A DNA stretch of 64,000 nucleotides from Clostridium sp. 12(A) (GCA_000526575.1 JAGI01000002.1:2651501-2715500); one strand, 5' to 3'; positions 51,244-60,497 are shown, counted from the first letter of the stretch. Numbers and translations: made by a program. Notes: generated by a model not told the origin, from the letters alone.

Positions 51244-52920
51244 TTATTTGCCTTTTCCGTTGGCTTTTTCCATATGAATATTTTTTCCTTTGATCTTTAC
51301 ATCTTTCATCGCTTTTAATACGATGTCCGCATTTTCTCTGGGAACTTCTACGAAGGTGTATTTGTCATACATGTCGATGCTTCCCACCATTTTACCTGGC
51401 ATACCGGATTCTCCGGCGATGGCTCCAAGGATATCACCTGGCTTCACGTTCTGGTTCTTGCCGATGTTGATGAAGAGACGAGCCATGTCTTCTCTTTCTC
51501 TGGAGGAATCGCCTCTGCCGCCGCGTCCGCCGTTGCTTCTGCCACGACCACGTCCGCTGTTACCGCCAAAATAGCCATCCAGATCGTCGAGGGAACGAGG
51601 TTCTCTTGTATCAATGATATCTTCGTTCTCTTCGCCCATCAATTTTCTAAGAAGAGCTGCTGCTAAATCCAGAGAGGTGTAATCCTCTTCCAGAAGCTTC
51701 TTTTCAATGATGTTTACCATGTTACTTAAATCAGTCTCACCGATGGTACCAGCAACGCTCTCTAAAATCTTATCAACCTTAATGGCTGTTACGTCATTTA
51801 AAGAAGGAATGGCCTGAGGTACGATCTTGGTCTTGCAGTAACGCTGAATGTCGCGGAGCTTGTAAACTTCCTTGCCTACAACAAAGCTGAATGCAATACC
51901 TTCTCTGTTCGCACGTCCGGTACGGCCGATTCTGTGTACATAATACTCATCATCCTGGGGAAGGTCGTAATTGAATACCGCTTCTACGTCGTCTACGTCG
52001 ATTCCACGGGCTGCAACGTCTGTAGCCACAAGGATCTCTGTCTTACCGTTACGGAAGCTGTTCATGACCCTGTCACGCTGTATCTGCTTTAAGTCACCAT
52101 GAAGACCTTCTGCAAAATAACCGCGGCCCTGAAGGGACTGAACCAGCTCATCTACCTGCTTTTTGGTATTACAGAAAGCAACGGAAAGCTTTGGTGCGTA
52201 CATATCAAGAAGACGGCACATAACTTCTACTTTGCTCTTTGGTTTTACTTCATAGTAATACTGGGTTACTTTCGGAACTGTCAGTTCTTTTTTCACCACT
52301 TTAACGGTTACCGGCTCCTGCTGGAACTTTCTTGCGATTTCCATAATCGCTGGAGGCATGGTAGCGGAGAACATAACAGTCTGGCGCTCCTCTGGAAGCT
52401 GGCTTAAGATGGTTTCCATATCCTCAAGGAATCCCATGTTAAGCATCTCGTCAGCCTCATCCATAACAACGGTATGGACAAAGTCAAACTTAACGGTCTT
52501 GCGGCGCATATGGTCCATCACACGGCCTGGAGTACCGATAATGATCTGGGTACCGTCTTTTAAGGAACGGATCTGCTTCACAATATCCTGTCCGCCGTAA
52601 ATTGGAAGAACTTTTACGCCATGCATATATTTTGAAAGCTTACGGATTTCATCTGCTACCTGGATAGCAAGCTCTCTTGTAGGACAGAGAGCCACCGCCT
52701 GAAGCTTTTTAACCTTAGGGTCTACTTTCTGTAACATAGGAATACCAAAGGCTGCTGTTTTGCCGGTACCTGTCTGAGCCTGACCGACGATATCTCTTCC
52801 TTCCAACTGCACCGGAATTGCCTGGGCCTGGATAGGAGATGCCTCTTCGAATCCCATATCTGCTACAGCCCGCAGAATTCTTTCATCTAACTGTAATTCT
52901 TCAAATCTAACTGTTTCCAT
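51244..52920 (-). CDS. deaD: DEAD-box RNA helicase, DeaD/CsdA type
   Basis: 558 residues. Q motif SPIQAQAIP, AQTGTGKT, PTREL, DEAD (VMDEADEMLN), [17 protein letters not shown] and HRIGRTGRAN. After the core there is a helical segment (about 370-430), an Arg/Gly-rich linker (SGRGRGRSNGGRGGRGDSSR, about 448-468) and a DbpA-like RNA-binding domain (ARLFINIGKNQNVKPGDILG to the end). It acts in cold-stress RNA unwinding and ribosome biogenesis. A long leader with a hairpin precedes it. Confidence 0.92.
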   Translation of the reverse strand: METVRFEELQLDERILRAVADMGFEEASPIQAQAIPVQLEGRDIVGQAQTGTGKTAAFGIPMLQKVDPKVKKLQAVALCPTRELAIQVADEIRKLSKYMHGVKVLPIYGGQDIVKQIRSLKDGTQIIIGTPGRVMDHMRRKTVKFDFVHTVVMDEADEMLNMGFLEDMETILSQLPEERQTVMFSATMPPAIMEIARKFQQEPVTVKVVKKELTVPKVTQYYYEVKPKSKVEVMCRLLDMYAPKLSVAFCNTKKQVDELVQSLQGRGYFAEGLHGDLKQIQRDRVMNSFRNGKTEILVATDVAARGIDVDDVEAVFNYDLPQDDEYYVHRIGRTGRANREGIAFSFVVGKEVYKLRDIQRYCKTKIVPQAIPSLNDVTAIKVDKILESVAGTIGETDLSNMVNIIEKKLLEEDYTSLDLAAALLRKLMGEENEDIIDTREPRSLDDLDGYFGGNSGRGRGRSNGGRGGRGDSSREREDMARLFINIGKNQNVKPGDILGAIAGESGMPGKMVGSIDMYDKYTFVEVPRENADIVLKAMKDVKIKGKNIHMEKANGKGK

Positions 52921-52996
52921 AAATGATTAATTCCTTTCTCATGGCCTGCCGGGTTCCCATGTTGCCGACGGCCGCACACACACACTTTCGCAAACA

Positions 52997-53041
52997 AAAC
53001 GAGAGGTAACAGGCACGTTTCAGACCTTCATCCTCTCGTTT
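52997..53041 (-). promoter_or_regulatory. Leader hairpin of deaD, possible attenuator
   Basis: The 10-bp stem AAACGAGAGG/CCTCTCGTTT with a 25-base loop lies in the deaD 5' leader. On the minus strand TTTTGTTTG follows, giving terminator character between the promoter (53055-53083) and the ATG about 75 bases further on. Confidence 0.6.
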
Positions 53042-53054
53042 CACACAAATGTAA

Positions 53055-53083
53055 ACTATAGCAGATTTTTTTTTCAGTGTCAA
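53055..53083 (-). promoter_or_regulatory. Promoter of deaD
   Basis: On the minus strand TTGACA (53078-53083) and TATAGT (53055-53060), 17-base spacing. It implies a leader of about 125 bases. Confidence 0.8.
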
Positions 53084-53142
53084 GGAGTGATGATTACATT
53101 TCCTTGTCTTATTTCAGAAACAGTGGAAACCAGGAATATCTG

Positions 53143-53610
53143 TCAGATTGACAATTTTTTCTCAAAGCAGACAGATTCTGTTCTGGTTTCATACTGGCCG
53201 TAGTTTGAAATGATCTGATATCCATTTTTCAGATAAAAGGATACTGCCGTTTCATTGACCTTGCGGGTTTCCAAACGGAGAACCTGATACCCCATCTCCC
53301 TGGCCTTGGATTCCAGATAGGATAATATCTGATTTCCAGCACCCACCCCTTTTTCCTTCGCGTACATACGCTTAACCTCTGCCGTTGTTTCATCCATTGG
53401 ACGAAAGGCGCCGCAGCCAATGGCCCTGCCACTTTCATCCCTGGCAATTACAAACATGGCTCTTTCCTTGCATACATCGTTTGGGTCAAAGGAATTTCTT
53501 CCACCGCTTCCCGTAATATCTTTAAGCGTCTTAGATAGCTCCTCCATTAAATGAATGGCCTCTTCAGAAAATGGACTGGCTGGTGCTATCGTAATATGTT
53601 TTCCATTCAT
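53143..53610 (-). CDS. GNAT acetyltransferase
   Basis: 155 residues. IGCGAFRPMDETTAEVKRMY followed by EKGVGAGNQILSYLESKARE (acetyl-CoA loop) and LRLETRKVNETAVSFYLKNG are GNAT blocks; N-terminal EELSKTLKDITGSGGRNSFD is typical of a widespread small GNAT group. The start at 53610 is set by AGAGGAG 7 bases upstream. Divergence is absent: it reads toward the deaD promoter. Confidence 0.8.
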   Translation of the reverse strand: MNGKHITIAPASPFSEEAIHLMEELSKTLKDITGSGGRNSFDPNDVCKERAMFVIARDESGRAIGCGAFRPMDETTAEVKRMYAKEKGVGAGNQILSYLESKAREMGYQVLRLETRKVNETAVSFYLKNGYQIISNYGQYETRTESVCFEKKLSI

Positions 53611-53656
53611 AACAAATCTCCTCTGGTAAACCACTGGTAAATAGCTATAAATAAAT

Positions 53657-53711
53657 AATAGCCCCTTGTCAAAGAATCAGGTTTCATCCTTTTCTTTTCC
53701 AAAGGGCTATT
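53657..53711 (-). terminator. Terminator of the amino-acid ABC operon
   Basis: AATAGCCCTTT and AAGGGGCTATT (minus strand) pair across about 33 bases, followed by ATTTATTTAT. It lies 23 bases after the cytidylate-kinase-like stop. Confidence 0.55.
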
Positions 53712-53733
53712 TAAATAGGAAACTTCTCCCATT

Positions 53734-54333
53734 TTATTCTTCCCCAAAAAGCTGACGGACCACACCAGCAATGAGCTGTGCCGTACCTGTCACTCCAAGG
53801 AGAGAGGAATCAATCATAAGGTTGGTATGCTCCGGATTGTTAGGAAGATATCCGGCATATTTTTTATGATAAGTATTTCTTGCTTTATCCACGGACTGAA
53901 TCATTCGCTTGGCTTCACTGACCGTCATTCCTAAGGAATTGACGCAGTTTTCAATCCGCTTCTGATATGGAGCATAGATAAAAATATTAATGTTGTTCTT
54001 TTGATGCTCTAAGATGTGATTGGAGCATCTTCCTACCAGGATGCAGCTTTCCTTTTTTGCAAGATCCAGTATAATGTCCTTTTGCACATCAAAAATGATA
54101 TCCTGCATATAGTCCTCATCAGTCCCTAAAGGAAACATATGGGAAAACAACAGATGCTTGGACTTTTCCTCTTCATCACTTATGGTGGAAACAGGAAGCT
54201 TTAACTTTTTCGCCACCTCTTCCACAATATCACGGTCGTAAAACTTCACTCCCAGTTCTTTGGAAAGCTCCCTTGCAATGGGACCTCCCATACTTCCAAA
54301 CTCACGGGCAATCGTGATTGTAAACTTTTTCAT
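53734..54333 (-). CDS. Cytidylate kinase-like family protein
   Basis: 199 residues. ITIAREFGSMGGPIARELSK is the modified P-loop of the cytidylate-kinase-like group common in Clostridia; FYDRDIVEEVAKK and SCILVGRCSNHILEH follow. True Cmk activity is not certain, since these paralogues differ from housekeeping Cmk. It sits 15 bases after the second ABC permease gene and is the last gene of the amino-acid transporter operon, an unusual partner. GGGAGG is 10 bases before the ATG. Confidence 0.8.
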   Translation of the reverse strand: MKKFTITIAREFGSMGGPIARELSKELGVKFYDRDIVEEVAKKLKLPVSTISDEEEKSKHLLFSHMFPLGTDEDYMQDIIFDVQKDIILDLAKKESCILVGRCSNHILEHQKNNINIFIYAPYQKRIENCVNSLGMTVSEAKRMIQSVDKARNTYHKKYAGYLPNNPEHTNLMIDSSLLGVTGTAQLIAGVVRQLFGEE

Positions 54334-54348
54334 TCAAAAAGTTCCTCC

Positions 54349-55011
54349 CTAACCAGTTACTATGGTTTTCTGATAACGCCTTACTACCGTGCTTAACGCA
54401 AAGCAGATGGTAAAATAGCAAAGGGCTTCGAAGGCAAACAGCATCATCATGCCCCGTACATCGTAAATACTTCCAAGTACAACTGAGCTGTTTCTCATAA
54501 ATTCTGCAACGTCCACCATCTTTAAGAAGGAGGTATCTTTAATGATTGTAATGACCTGGCTTAAAAGCGCAGGAATGACCTTCTTATAAGTCTGGGGAAG
54601 TATAATGTACCAGAGAGTCTTAATAAATCCAAAGCCCTGAGACTGGGCGCTTTCAAACTGGCCCTTGGGAATGGAGTTTAACCCTCCTCTGATGATCTCT
54701 GCCATAACAGCGGAAGTAAAGAGTGATATAGCAAACACCGATACTCCTACTTTATTCCCTTTCACTGTAAAATAGATCCAAAGAATCCACAACAGGTTCG
54801 GGGTACAGCGGAAAAATTCTGTATAGATCGCAACCAGCACGCCTGCCCATTTCCATTTGCCGGAAGCATAGGTTCGGATCAGGGCGAATATTGTACCAAA
54901 AATCATACTGATAATGGTAGCCAGAATTGCGATAAGAACCGTCATCTGCAATCCCTTAAACATAAAGATTACATTAGCCGGGGTAAAAATCTGGTGAAAT
55001 AATTCTATCAT
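54349..55011 (-). CDS. Polar amino-acid ABC transporter permease
   Basis: 220 residues, HisMQ-type permease with about five membrane helices. FRCTPNLLWILWIYFTVKGN and GGLNSIPKGQFESAQSQGFG (EAA loop, QSQG variant) contact the ATPase. Its ATG overlaps the stop of the first permease gene as ATGA. It pairs with the 55008-55739 permease to form the channel. Confidence 0.9.
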   Translation of the reverse strand: MIELFHQIFTPANVIFMFKGLQMTVLIAILATIISMIFGTIFALIRTYASGKWKWAGVLVAIYTEFFRCTPNLLWILWIYFTVKGNKVGVSVFAISLFTSAVMAEIIRGGLNSIPKGQFESAQSQGFGFIKTLWYIILPQTYKKVIPALLSQVITIIKDTSFLKMVDVAEFMRNSSVVLGSIYDVRGMMMLFAFEALCYFTICFALSTVVRRYQKTIVTG

Positions 55012-55739
55012 GCGACCTCCTCATCTGCTGTAATCTCAAGCCGTTTCGCAGTCGGAAGCCTCATAGAACGAATCTCCAGATAGCGGGCAAGTCTTGCCAG
55101 CGGGAAACAGATGATAAAGTACATAACCGCACTGGTAAAGTATGCCTGAGCAAAGTATCCTCGCTCGGAACCCCAGGAATCAGTAAAATACATCAAGTCC
55201 ATACCAGCAACCATGGCCAGAATGGAGGTGTTCTTTACAAGTCCCAGAGCCTGATTGGCAAGAGGCGGCAGGATAATCTTTATGGTCTGAGGCAAAATGA
55301 TGTGATACATGGTCTCCAGATAAGAAAACCCCTGAGAAGATGCTGCCTCAGACTGTCCCTTCGGTATGGCTTCGATTCCGGTTCTTATGACCTCAGAGAT
55401 GTAGGCACCATGGTAGATTCCAACACCGATGACGCCCAGGATAAACTTGGGCATACGAAATCCGGAACTGGAAAAGAGCATGGGCAGGATAGAATAATAG
55501 CACACCACCTGAAGAGCCAGAGGCGTATTCTGTATGAATTCCACGTAAATTCGTGAAAGAATCCGAAACGGTTTGAATTTTGCCGTAGAAAGCAGACCAA
55601 ATACCACTCCAAGGGCCAGCGCAAGCGCAAGCCCAACAAGTGATATTTTAAGGGTCATAAGAAAGCCTGGTATATAATATTCGGGAAATGCCTGAAACAG
55701 GGCATTCCAGCGTTTTGTATCAAAAAGACCTTTAATCAT
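55008..55739 (-). CDS. Polar amino-acid ABC transporter permease
   Basis: 243 residues, HisMQ-type permease. VEFIQNTPLALQVVCYYSIL and RTGIEAIPKGQSEAASSQGF (EAA loop) are the signature blocks. It lies 24 bases after the binding-protein gene and is coupled to the next permease. Resembles the glutamate/aspartate and glutamine importers (GltJK/GlnP). Confidence 0.9.
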   Translation of the reverse strand: MIKGLFDTKRWNALFQAFPEYYIPGFLMTLKISLVGLALALALGVVFGLLSTAKFKPFRILSRIYVEFIQNTPLALQVVCYYSILPMLFSSSGFRMPKFILGVIGVGIYHGAYISEVIRTGIEAIPKGQSEAASSQGFSYLETMYHIILPQTIKIILPPLANQALGLVKNTSILAMVAGMDLMYFTDSWGSERGYFAQAYFTSAVMYFIICFPLARLARYLEIRSMRLPTAKRLEITADEEVA

Positions 55740-55763
55740 GTCAATTTTCCTTTACATCACAGC

Positions 55764-56639
55764 TTACTGTAATTCCCATTTATCCTGAAGCTTCTTCATA
55801 GAGCCGTCAGAAATCATGGAAGTAACTTTCTCTTCTACTAATGCTGCAAGACCTGTGTTTTCCTTTGCAGATGCAACGCCGTAATCCTGCTCTGCAAAAC
55901 GATCCTCTAAGATATGGTTCTTATCGTTTACATAGCCGGATAAGATGGCACGGTCAACGGAGAAGCAGTCGATCTGCTTGGTTGCCAGAGCCTGAGCAAG
56001 TGCTGGGTAACCATCAAATTCCTGGAACTGAGGTTTTACCTTTAAGCCCTTTTCGTCTATATACTTTAAGGTCATTTCTTTTGTATTTGCAGACTGTGCA
56101 ATTCCTACAATCTTACCATCAAGACCCTCGATGGAAGTGATGCCGGAATCCTTATTTACTAAAAGACCAACTGCATCGGTATAGTATGGTGTGGAGAAGT
56201 TATAAGTTTCTTTTCTCTCATCTGTGATCGTAAAGGTAGCGATAACCAGATCGATTTCCCCGTTCTCTAAAAGAGGTCCTCTTGTTTTTGCGGTAACGCC
56301 CTGAAAAGCAACCAGTTTTTTCTCTTTTGCTTCGTCAGCGGTGCAACCGAAAATCTTTCCTGCGATTTCATAAGCAATATCATCTTCAAATCCTTCGTAT
56401 TCGCCTGTGGCAGTATTTTGAAGGCTGAATTTTGGAATATCGGATTTACAACCAACCTTTAAAGTTCCCCGGTCAATAATTTTCTGAACGTCAGCGGCTG
56501 CACCGTCTCCTGCTTTTGCAGTCTCCCCTGCCTTTGTTGTCTCTGCGGCTGTGGTTGTCGTCTCCGGTTTAGAACCGCAGGCGGTAATGGAAGCCACCAT
56601 AGCAAGTGTAAGTGCAAGTGATAACATCTTTTTCATCAT
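55764..56639 (-). CDS. Amino-acid ABC transporter substrate-binding lipoprotein
   Basis: 291 residues. Lipoprotein signal with lipobox SITAC (Cys21), then a Thr/Ala/Glu-rich linker, then an SBP_bac_3 fold: GTLKVGCKSDIPKFSLQNTA, GFEDDIAYEIAGKIFG, IDLVIATFTITDERKETYNF and GIAQSANTKEMTLKYI. The TITDERKE pattern is common in glutamate/aspartate binders, so an acidic or polar amino acid is likely. GAGGAGG is 9 bases before the ATG. Confidence 0.9.
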   Translation of the reverse strand: MMKKMLSLALTLAMVASITACGSKPETTTTAAETTKAGETAKAGDGAAADVQKIIDRGTLKVGCKSDIPKFSLQNTATGEYEGFEDDIAYEIAGKIFGCTADEAKEKKLVAFQGVTAKTRGPLLENGEIDLVIATFTITDERKETYNFSTPYYTDAVGLLVNKDSGITSIEGLDGKIVGIAQSANTKEMTLKYIDEKGLKVKPQFQEFDGYPALAQALATKQIDCFSVDRAILSGYVNDKNHILEDRFAEQDYGVASAKENTGLAALVEEKVTSMISDGSMKKLQDKWELQ

Positions 56640-56682
56640 ATCTGTTTCCTCCTCAATCTTGTTATTATATTAAACAAACACC

Positions 56683-57414
56683 CTAATGCAGGATCTTGCT
56701 TAAGAACGCTTTGGTTCTTTCATGTTCCGGGCACTCAAAGAAATGCTCTGGTGTGCCCTCTTCAAGAATATACCCGCCATCCATGAAAATTACTCGGTCT
56801 GCCACCTGACGGGCAAATCCCATCTCATGGGTCACGCAGATCATCGTAATATTTTCTTGTGCCAGCTCTACCATAACGCTTAAAACTTCCTGTACCATCT
56901 CAGGGTCAAGGGCAGAAGTAGGCTCATCAAACAGAATAAGCGGCTGTTTGGTGCATAAGGCTCTTGCGATGGCAACTCTCTGCTGCTGTCCTCCGGAAAG
57001 CTGAACTGGATAATTACCAGCCTTTTCCTTAAGGCCAACTCGTTCCAGGCAGTTTAAAGCAATCTTTTTTGCCTCTTCTTTGGGAACATGCTGCAGCTTG
57101 ATGGGTGCCAGGGTAAGATTTTCTAAGACGGTAAGATGGGGATATAAGTTAAATTGCTGAAAGACCATGGATGAATACTTTTTCGCCATTTCCAGATGAT
57201 TCTTTTTTGTTACTTCCGTGCCTGCTACTGTAATTTTGCCGCTTGTGGGCTCCTCCAGGTAGTTGATGCACCGGATAAAGGTGGACTTACCGGAACCGGA
57301 AGGACCTATAATAACAAGCTTCTCACCTTCCTTTACCGTCAGGCTGATATCCTTCAAAACTTCAAGGTCTCCGAAGTTCTTTTTTAAGTTTTCGACTTTC
57401 ACCATATCTGGCAT
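56683..57414 (-). CDS. Amino-acid ABC transporter ATPase (GlnQ-like)
   Basis: 243 residues. Walker [16 protein letters not shown]-loop [20 protein letters not shown], signature [15 protein letters not shown], Walker [15 protein letters not shown] and switch His in [14 protein letters not shown]. It powers the importer encoded by the next three genes. AGGAG is 8 bases before the ATG. First gene of the operon, behind a leader with mutually exclusive hairpins. Confidence 0.92.
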   Translation of the reverse strand: MPDMVKVENLKKNFGDLEVLKDISLTVKEGEKLVIIGPSGSGKSTFIRCINYLEEPTSGKITVAGTEVTKKNHLEMAKKYSSMVFQQFNLYPHLTVLENLTLAPIKLQHVPKEEAKKIALNCLERVGLKEKAGNYPVQLSGGQQQRVAIARALCTKQPLILFDEPTSALDPEMVQEVLSVMVELAQENITMICVTHEMGFARQVADRVIFMDGGYILEEGTPEHFFECPEHERTKAFLSKILH

Positions 57415-57453
57415 ATTTTCATCTCCTTTCTGTGTAAAAGACTGCGAATATGC

Positions 57454-57496
57454 AAAAAAACGCCTAAGGGTAAATACTCTTAAGCGTCTTCGCTTA
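57454..57496 (-). promoter_or_regulatory. Transcription attenuator in amino-acid ABC leader
   Basis: On the minus strand a terminator stem ACGCTTAAG/CTTAGGCGT (57479-57487 with 57460-57468) is followed by a T-run at 57454-57460. An alternative upstream stem TAAGCG/CGCTTA (57491-57496 with 57481-57486) uses the same arm. The two cannot form together, which is the classic terminator/antiterminator layout. The ligand or factor is unknown. Confidence 0.7.
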
Positions 57497-57518
57497 GTTT
57501 TGTTTTTTAATTGTTGTT

Positions 57519-57547
57519 ATTATAAAAAGTTTTGATTAAAAAGTCAA
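57519..57547 (-). promoter_or_regulatory. Promoter of amino-acid ABC operon
   Basis: On the minus strand TTGACT (57542-57547) and TATAAT (57519-57524), 17-base spacing. The leader of about 95 bases contains the attenuator. Confidence 0.82.
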
Positions 57548-57589
57548 GAATTATTTTTCTAATGTTTTTCCCTCATCCTGCGTAAATTG

Positions 57590-58570
57590 TCAGATACAGG
57601 AGCATGCCACGTAATGCCCCGGAGATATTTCACGCATGCCTGGAATGGATTCTTCACATTCTTTCTGAACGTCCATGCACCGGGTATGGAAGTGGCATCC
57701 GCCTGGTACATCCATGGGACTTGGGAGTTCTCCTGATAACATAAGGCGGCTTGCCGCTCTTGCTGCCTTTGGATCAGCCACAGGTATGGCAGAAAGAAGG
57801 GCTTTCGTGTAAGGATGAAGAGGATTTTCATAGAGTTCATCACAATCTGCCACCTCTACCAGTCTGCCTAAATACATGACACCAATCCTGGTGGATATGT
57901 GGCGCACCATAGATAGATCATGGGCAACGAAAAGGTAGGTAAGCCCTAATTCTTCCTGAAGATCTTCCAGCATATTCACCACCTGGGCCTGAATCGACAC
58001 ATCAAGAGCTGATATTGGTTCATCACAAAGAAGAAATTCCGGTTCCACGGAAAGTGCTCTGGCAATTCCGATTCTCTGACGCTGTCCGCCGGAGAATTCG
58101 TATGCATACTTATGCATATCATCCGGTTTCATGCCCACCCGTTTTAGGAGCTCTTCGATTCTTCCATCCATTTCGCTGGCAGCCATCTTTCCTCCGGCCG
58201 TCAGGGACTCTTTGATGATTTCCCTTACATTTAAATGAGGATCAAGGGCTGAGTAGGGATCCTGGAAAATGATCTGCATCTGCTTATGAATGGGAAGAAG
58301 CTGTTTCCCCTTCCATCCAGTAATATCCTGACCCTTAAAATGGATGGAACCGCTGGTAGGATCATACATCCGGATGAGAGTCCGCCCAAGGGTTGATTTT
58401 CCGCAGCCAGACTCTCCAACAAGGCCGAAGGTCTCGCCTTTTCGTATGGCAAGATTGATGCCGTCTACCGCCTTTAACTCTGCTTTTTTCCGCCCAAAAA
58501 AGTCCTTTTGAGGGAAGTATTTACACAAGTTTTTCGCTTCCAGAAGGATTTCCTTGTTATTCTGTTCCAT
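57590..58570 (-). CDS. oppF: Peptide ABC transporter ATPase OppF
   Basis: 326 residues. Walker A LVGESGCGKSTLGRTL, signature FSGGQRQRIGIARAL, Walker B LLCDEPISALDVSIQ, and the C-terminal oligopeptide/dipeptide extension with Cys residues GCHFHTRCMDVQKECEES that coordinate an Fe-S cluster in relatives. Start at 58570, 1 base after the OppD stop, with GGAG upstream inside oppD. Last gene of the opp operon; no clear terminator was seen before the next promoter. Confidence 0.9.
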   Translation of the reverse strand: MEQNNKEILLEAKNLCKYFPQKDFFGRKKAELKAVDGINLAIRKGETFGLVGESGCGKSTLGRTLIRMYDPTSGSIHFKGQDITGWKGKQLLPIHKQMQIIFQDPYSALDPHLNVREIIKESLTAGGKMAASEMDGRIEELLKRVGMKPDDMHKYAYEFSGGQRQRIGIARALSVEPEFLLCDEPISALDVSIQAQVVNMLEDLQEELGLTYLFVAHDLSMVRHISTRIGVMYLGRLVEVADCDELYENPLHPYTKALLSAIPVADPKAARAASRLMLSGELPSPMDVPGGCHFHTRCMDVQKECEESIPGMREISPGHYVACSCI

Positions 58571-58571
58571 C

Positions 58572-59591
58572 TTACTCCACCTCCTGTTCCATGGCATTCA
58601 GCTCTTCGTCAGGAAAGATGCACAGAGCCCTCTGGGTATCAGAATACACCCGGTACTGTGGTATGGCCTGGTTGCATGCTTCACAGGCGAATTTACACCG
58701 CTCGGCAAAAGGGCATCCAGGGGGAGGAGAAGCCAGGGATGGGGCCATTCCAGGAATGGCTTCCAGCCGCTCTCTGTTTCCTGACTGAGGCTTTGGAATG
58801 GCTCTTAAGAGGGCTTTTGTATAAGGATGTTTGGGAGCATAAAAGATTTCATCGGTCAGTCCCTCTTCCATAATAAGTCCGCCGTACATCACACAGATTC
58901 TGTGGCTTAAGCTTGCTACCACACCAAGGTCATGGGTAATCAGCACCACGCTCATTCCATTCTCTTCCTGAAGCTTCTTTAACAGTTCAAGGATCTGAGC
59001 CTGAATGGTCACATCAAGAGCTGTCGTAGGTTCATCTGCGATCAAAAGCTTTGGCAAACAGCAAAGGGCCATGGCTATTAAAGCTCTCTGGCGCATTCCG
59101 CCGGAAAACTCGTGGGGATACTGCATAAGACGTTTTTCCGGAGAGGAAATTCCTACTTGCTTCAGCACTTCTATGGCCTCGTTATGGGCTTCTTTTCCGC
59201 TCATGTTACGGTGCCGTTTTAACACTTCCATAAGATGATATCCTATGGTTCTTAAAGGGTTTAAGGCTGTCATGGGATCCTGAAATACCATGGCAATTTC
59301 TTTTCCCCGTATCTTTCTTAGCTGCTCCGGTGTCATGGCAGTAAGCTCCCGGTCCAGGAACCTGATTTCATCTGCGGTAATTTCTGCATTGTCAGGCATC
59401 AGTCCCATGATTGATTTCATGAGAACGCTTTTTCCGCTTCCGGATTCTCCTACCACAGCAAGGATTTCCTTCTGCCCGACATGGAAGCTGACACCTCGTA
59501 CTGCCTGCACCGATTTTCCATGGGTATGAAAAGTGGTGTGTACATTCCTGGCAGACAGGATTTCTTTATTTATATTGTTTGAATCTTCCAC
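58572..59591 (-). CDS. oppD: Peptide ABC transporter ATPase OppD
   Basis: 339 residues. Walker A VVGESGSGKSVLMKSI, Q-loop MVFQDPMTALNPLRTI, signature FSGGMRQRALIAMAL, Walker B LLIADEPTTALDVTIQ, and the Cys-containing C-terminus GCPFAERCKFACEACNQ. GTG start with GAGGG 7 bases upstream. It partners with OppF as a heterodimer. Confidence 0.9.
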   Translation of the reverse strand: MEDSNNINKEILSARNVHTTFHTHGKSVQAVRGVSFHVGQKEILAVVGESGSGKSVLMKSIMGLMPDNAEITADEIRFLDRELTAMTPEQLRKIRGKEIAMVFQDPMTALNPLRTIGYHLMEVLKRHRNMSGKEAHNEAIEVLKQVGISSPEKRLMQYPHEFSGGMRQRALIAMALCCLPKLLIADEPTTALDVTIQAQILELLKKLQEENGMSVVLITHDLGVVASLSHRICVMYGGLIMEEGLTDEIFYAPKHPYTKALLRAIPKPQSGNRERLEAIPGMAPSLASPPPGCPFAERCKFACEACNQAIPQYRVYSDTQRALCIFPDEELNAMEQEVE

Positions 59592-59606
59592 TTTTATTCC
59601 CTCACT

Positions 59607-60491
59607 TTATTCTTTCTCATCGTTCATGACCTTAGGCTCCACATAGACCCGAAGTAAATTCCCAAGCTTATTAAAGCTAAAAATCGTTATTATGATTAAA
59701 AGCCCTGGTATTAAGGCCATGAAAAAGTTATTCTGCATGGTTCCCTGGGCATCCTGAAGGAGACTGCCCCAGGAGGACATTGGATGCTGGATTCCGACTC
59801 CTAAAAAGCTTAGGGAAGACTCTGTCATAATGGCATTTGCCATGCTGGTAGTGGCTGAGACGATGATGGTAGGAAATACTGCAGGAATAATATGGCGCAG
59901 AATAATAGTTAAAACACCGACTCCCGAAAACTTGGCATATAGAACAAATTCCCTCTCTTTTAAAGAAAGAGTTTCCGCACGTACCAGCCTTGCAATCTCC
60001 ATCCAGGTAAAGAGTCCGATTACAAGTATGATGGACTTAAGTCCCGGCTTTAAAAAGATGCTGACAACCGTTACTAAAATCATCCAGGGTATGGAGTGAA
60101 GCACGTCTACGATACGCATCAGTATGGCATCGATGATTCCACCGCAGAACCCGGAGATGGTTCCTACTGCAACGCCGATGGTAAGGCTTGTGAGCATGGC
60201 TAAAAATCCAACCAAAAGGGAGACACGGCCTCCATAAATGACTCTTGCAAAATAATCTCTTCCCACCTCATCGGTACCAAACAGATGAGTAAAGGACGGA
60301 GATTTTAGCCGATTGATGACGTCCGTTGCATTAGGATCTACAGGAAGCAATGGGGCGATAAGGGCAAACAGGATGATAATCCCTAAGAGAATCAAGGAGA
60401 GTACTGCTGCCTTATCATGCTTTAATACAAGAATCACGCTGTCCATTCGAGTGGACCTGTTGTTATGTTTCATATTATCTTTCTTTCTCAT
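59607..60491 (-). CDS. oppC: Peptide ABC transporter permease OppC
   Basis: 294 residues. DppC/OppC-type permease: HLFGTDEVGRDYFARVIYGG near residue 75, six membrane helices, and the EAA loop AIMTESSLSFLGVGIQHPMS. The N-terminal segment before the first helix is cytoplasmic and basic. It follows oppB by 6 bases and forms the channel with it. Confidence 0.9.
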   Translation of the reverse strand: MRKKDNMKHNNRSTRMDSVILVLKHDKAAVLSLILLGIIILFALIAPLLPVDPNATDVINRLKSPSFTHLFGTDEVGRDYFARVIYGGRVSLLVGFLAMLTSLTIGVAVGTISGFCGGIIDAILMRIVDVLHSIPWMILVTVVSIFLKPGLKSIILVIGLFTWMEIARLVRAETLSLKEREFVLYAKFSGVGVLTIILRHIIPAVFPTIIVSATTSMANAIMTESSLSFLGVGIQHPMSSWGSLLQDAQGTMQNNFFMALIPGLLIIITIFSFNKLGNLLRVYVEPKVMNDEKE

Positions 60492-60497
60492 TTGTCA

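Noticed and set aside
57414-57547. T-box or glutamine/SAM riboswitch in the ABC leader
   Set aside because: Leader too short and no specifier loop, T-box sequence or known aptamer core was recognised.
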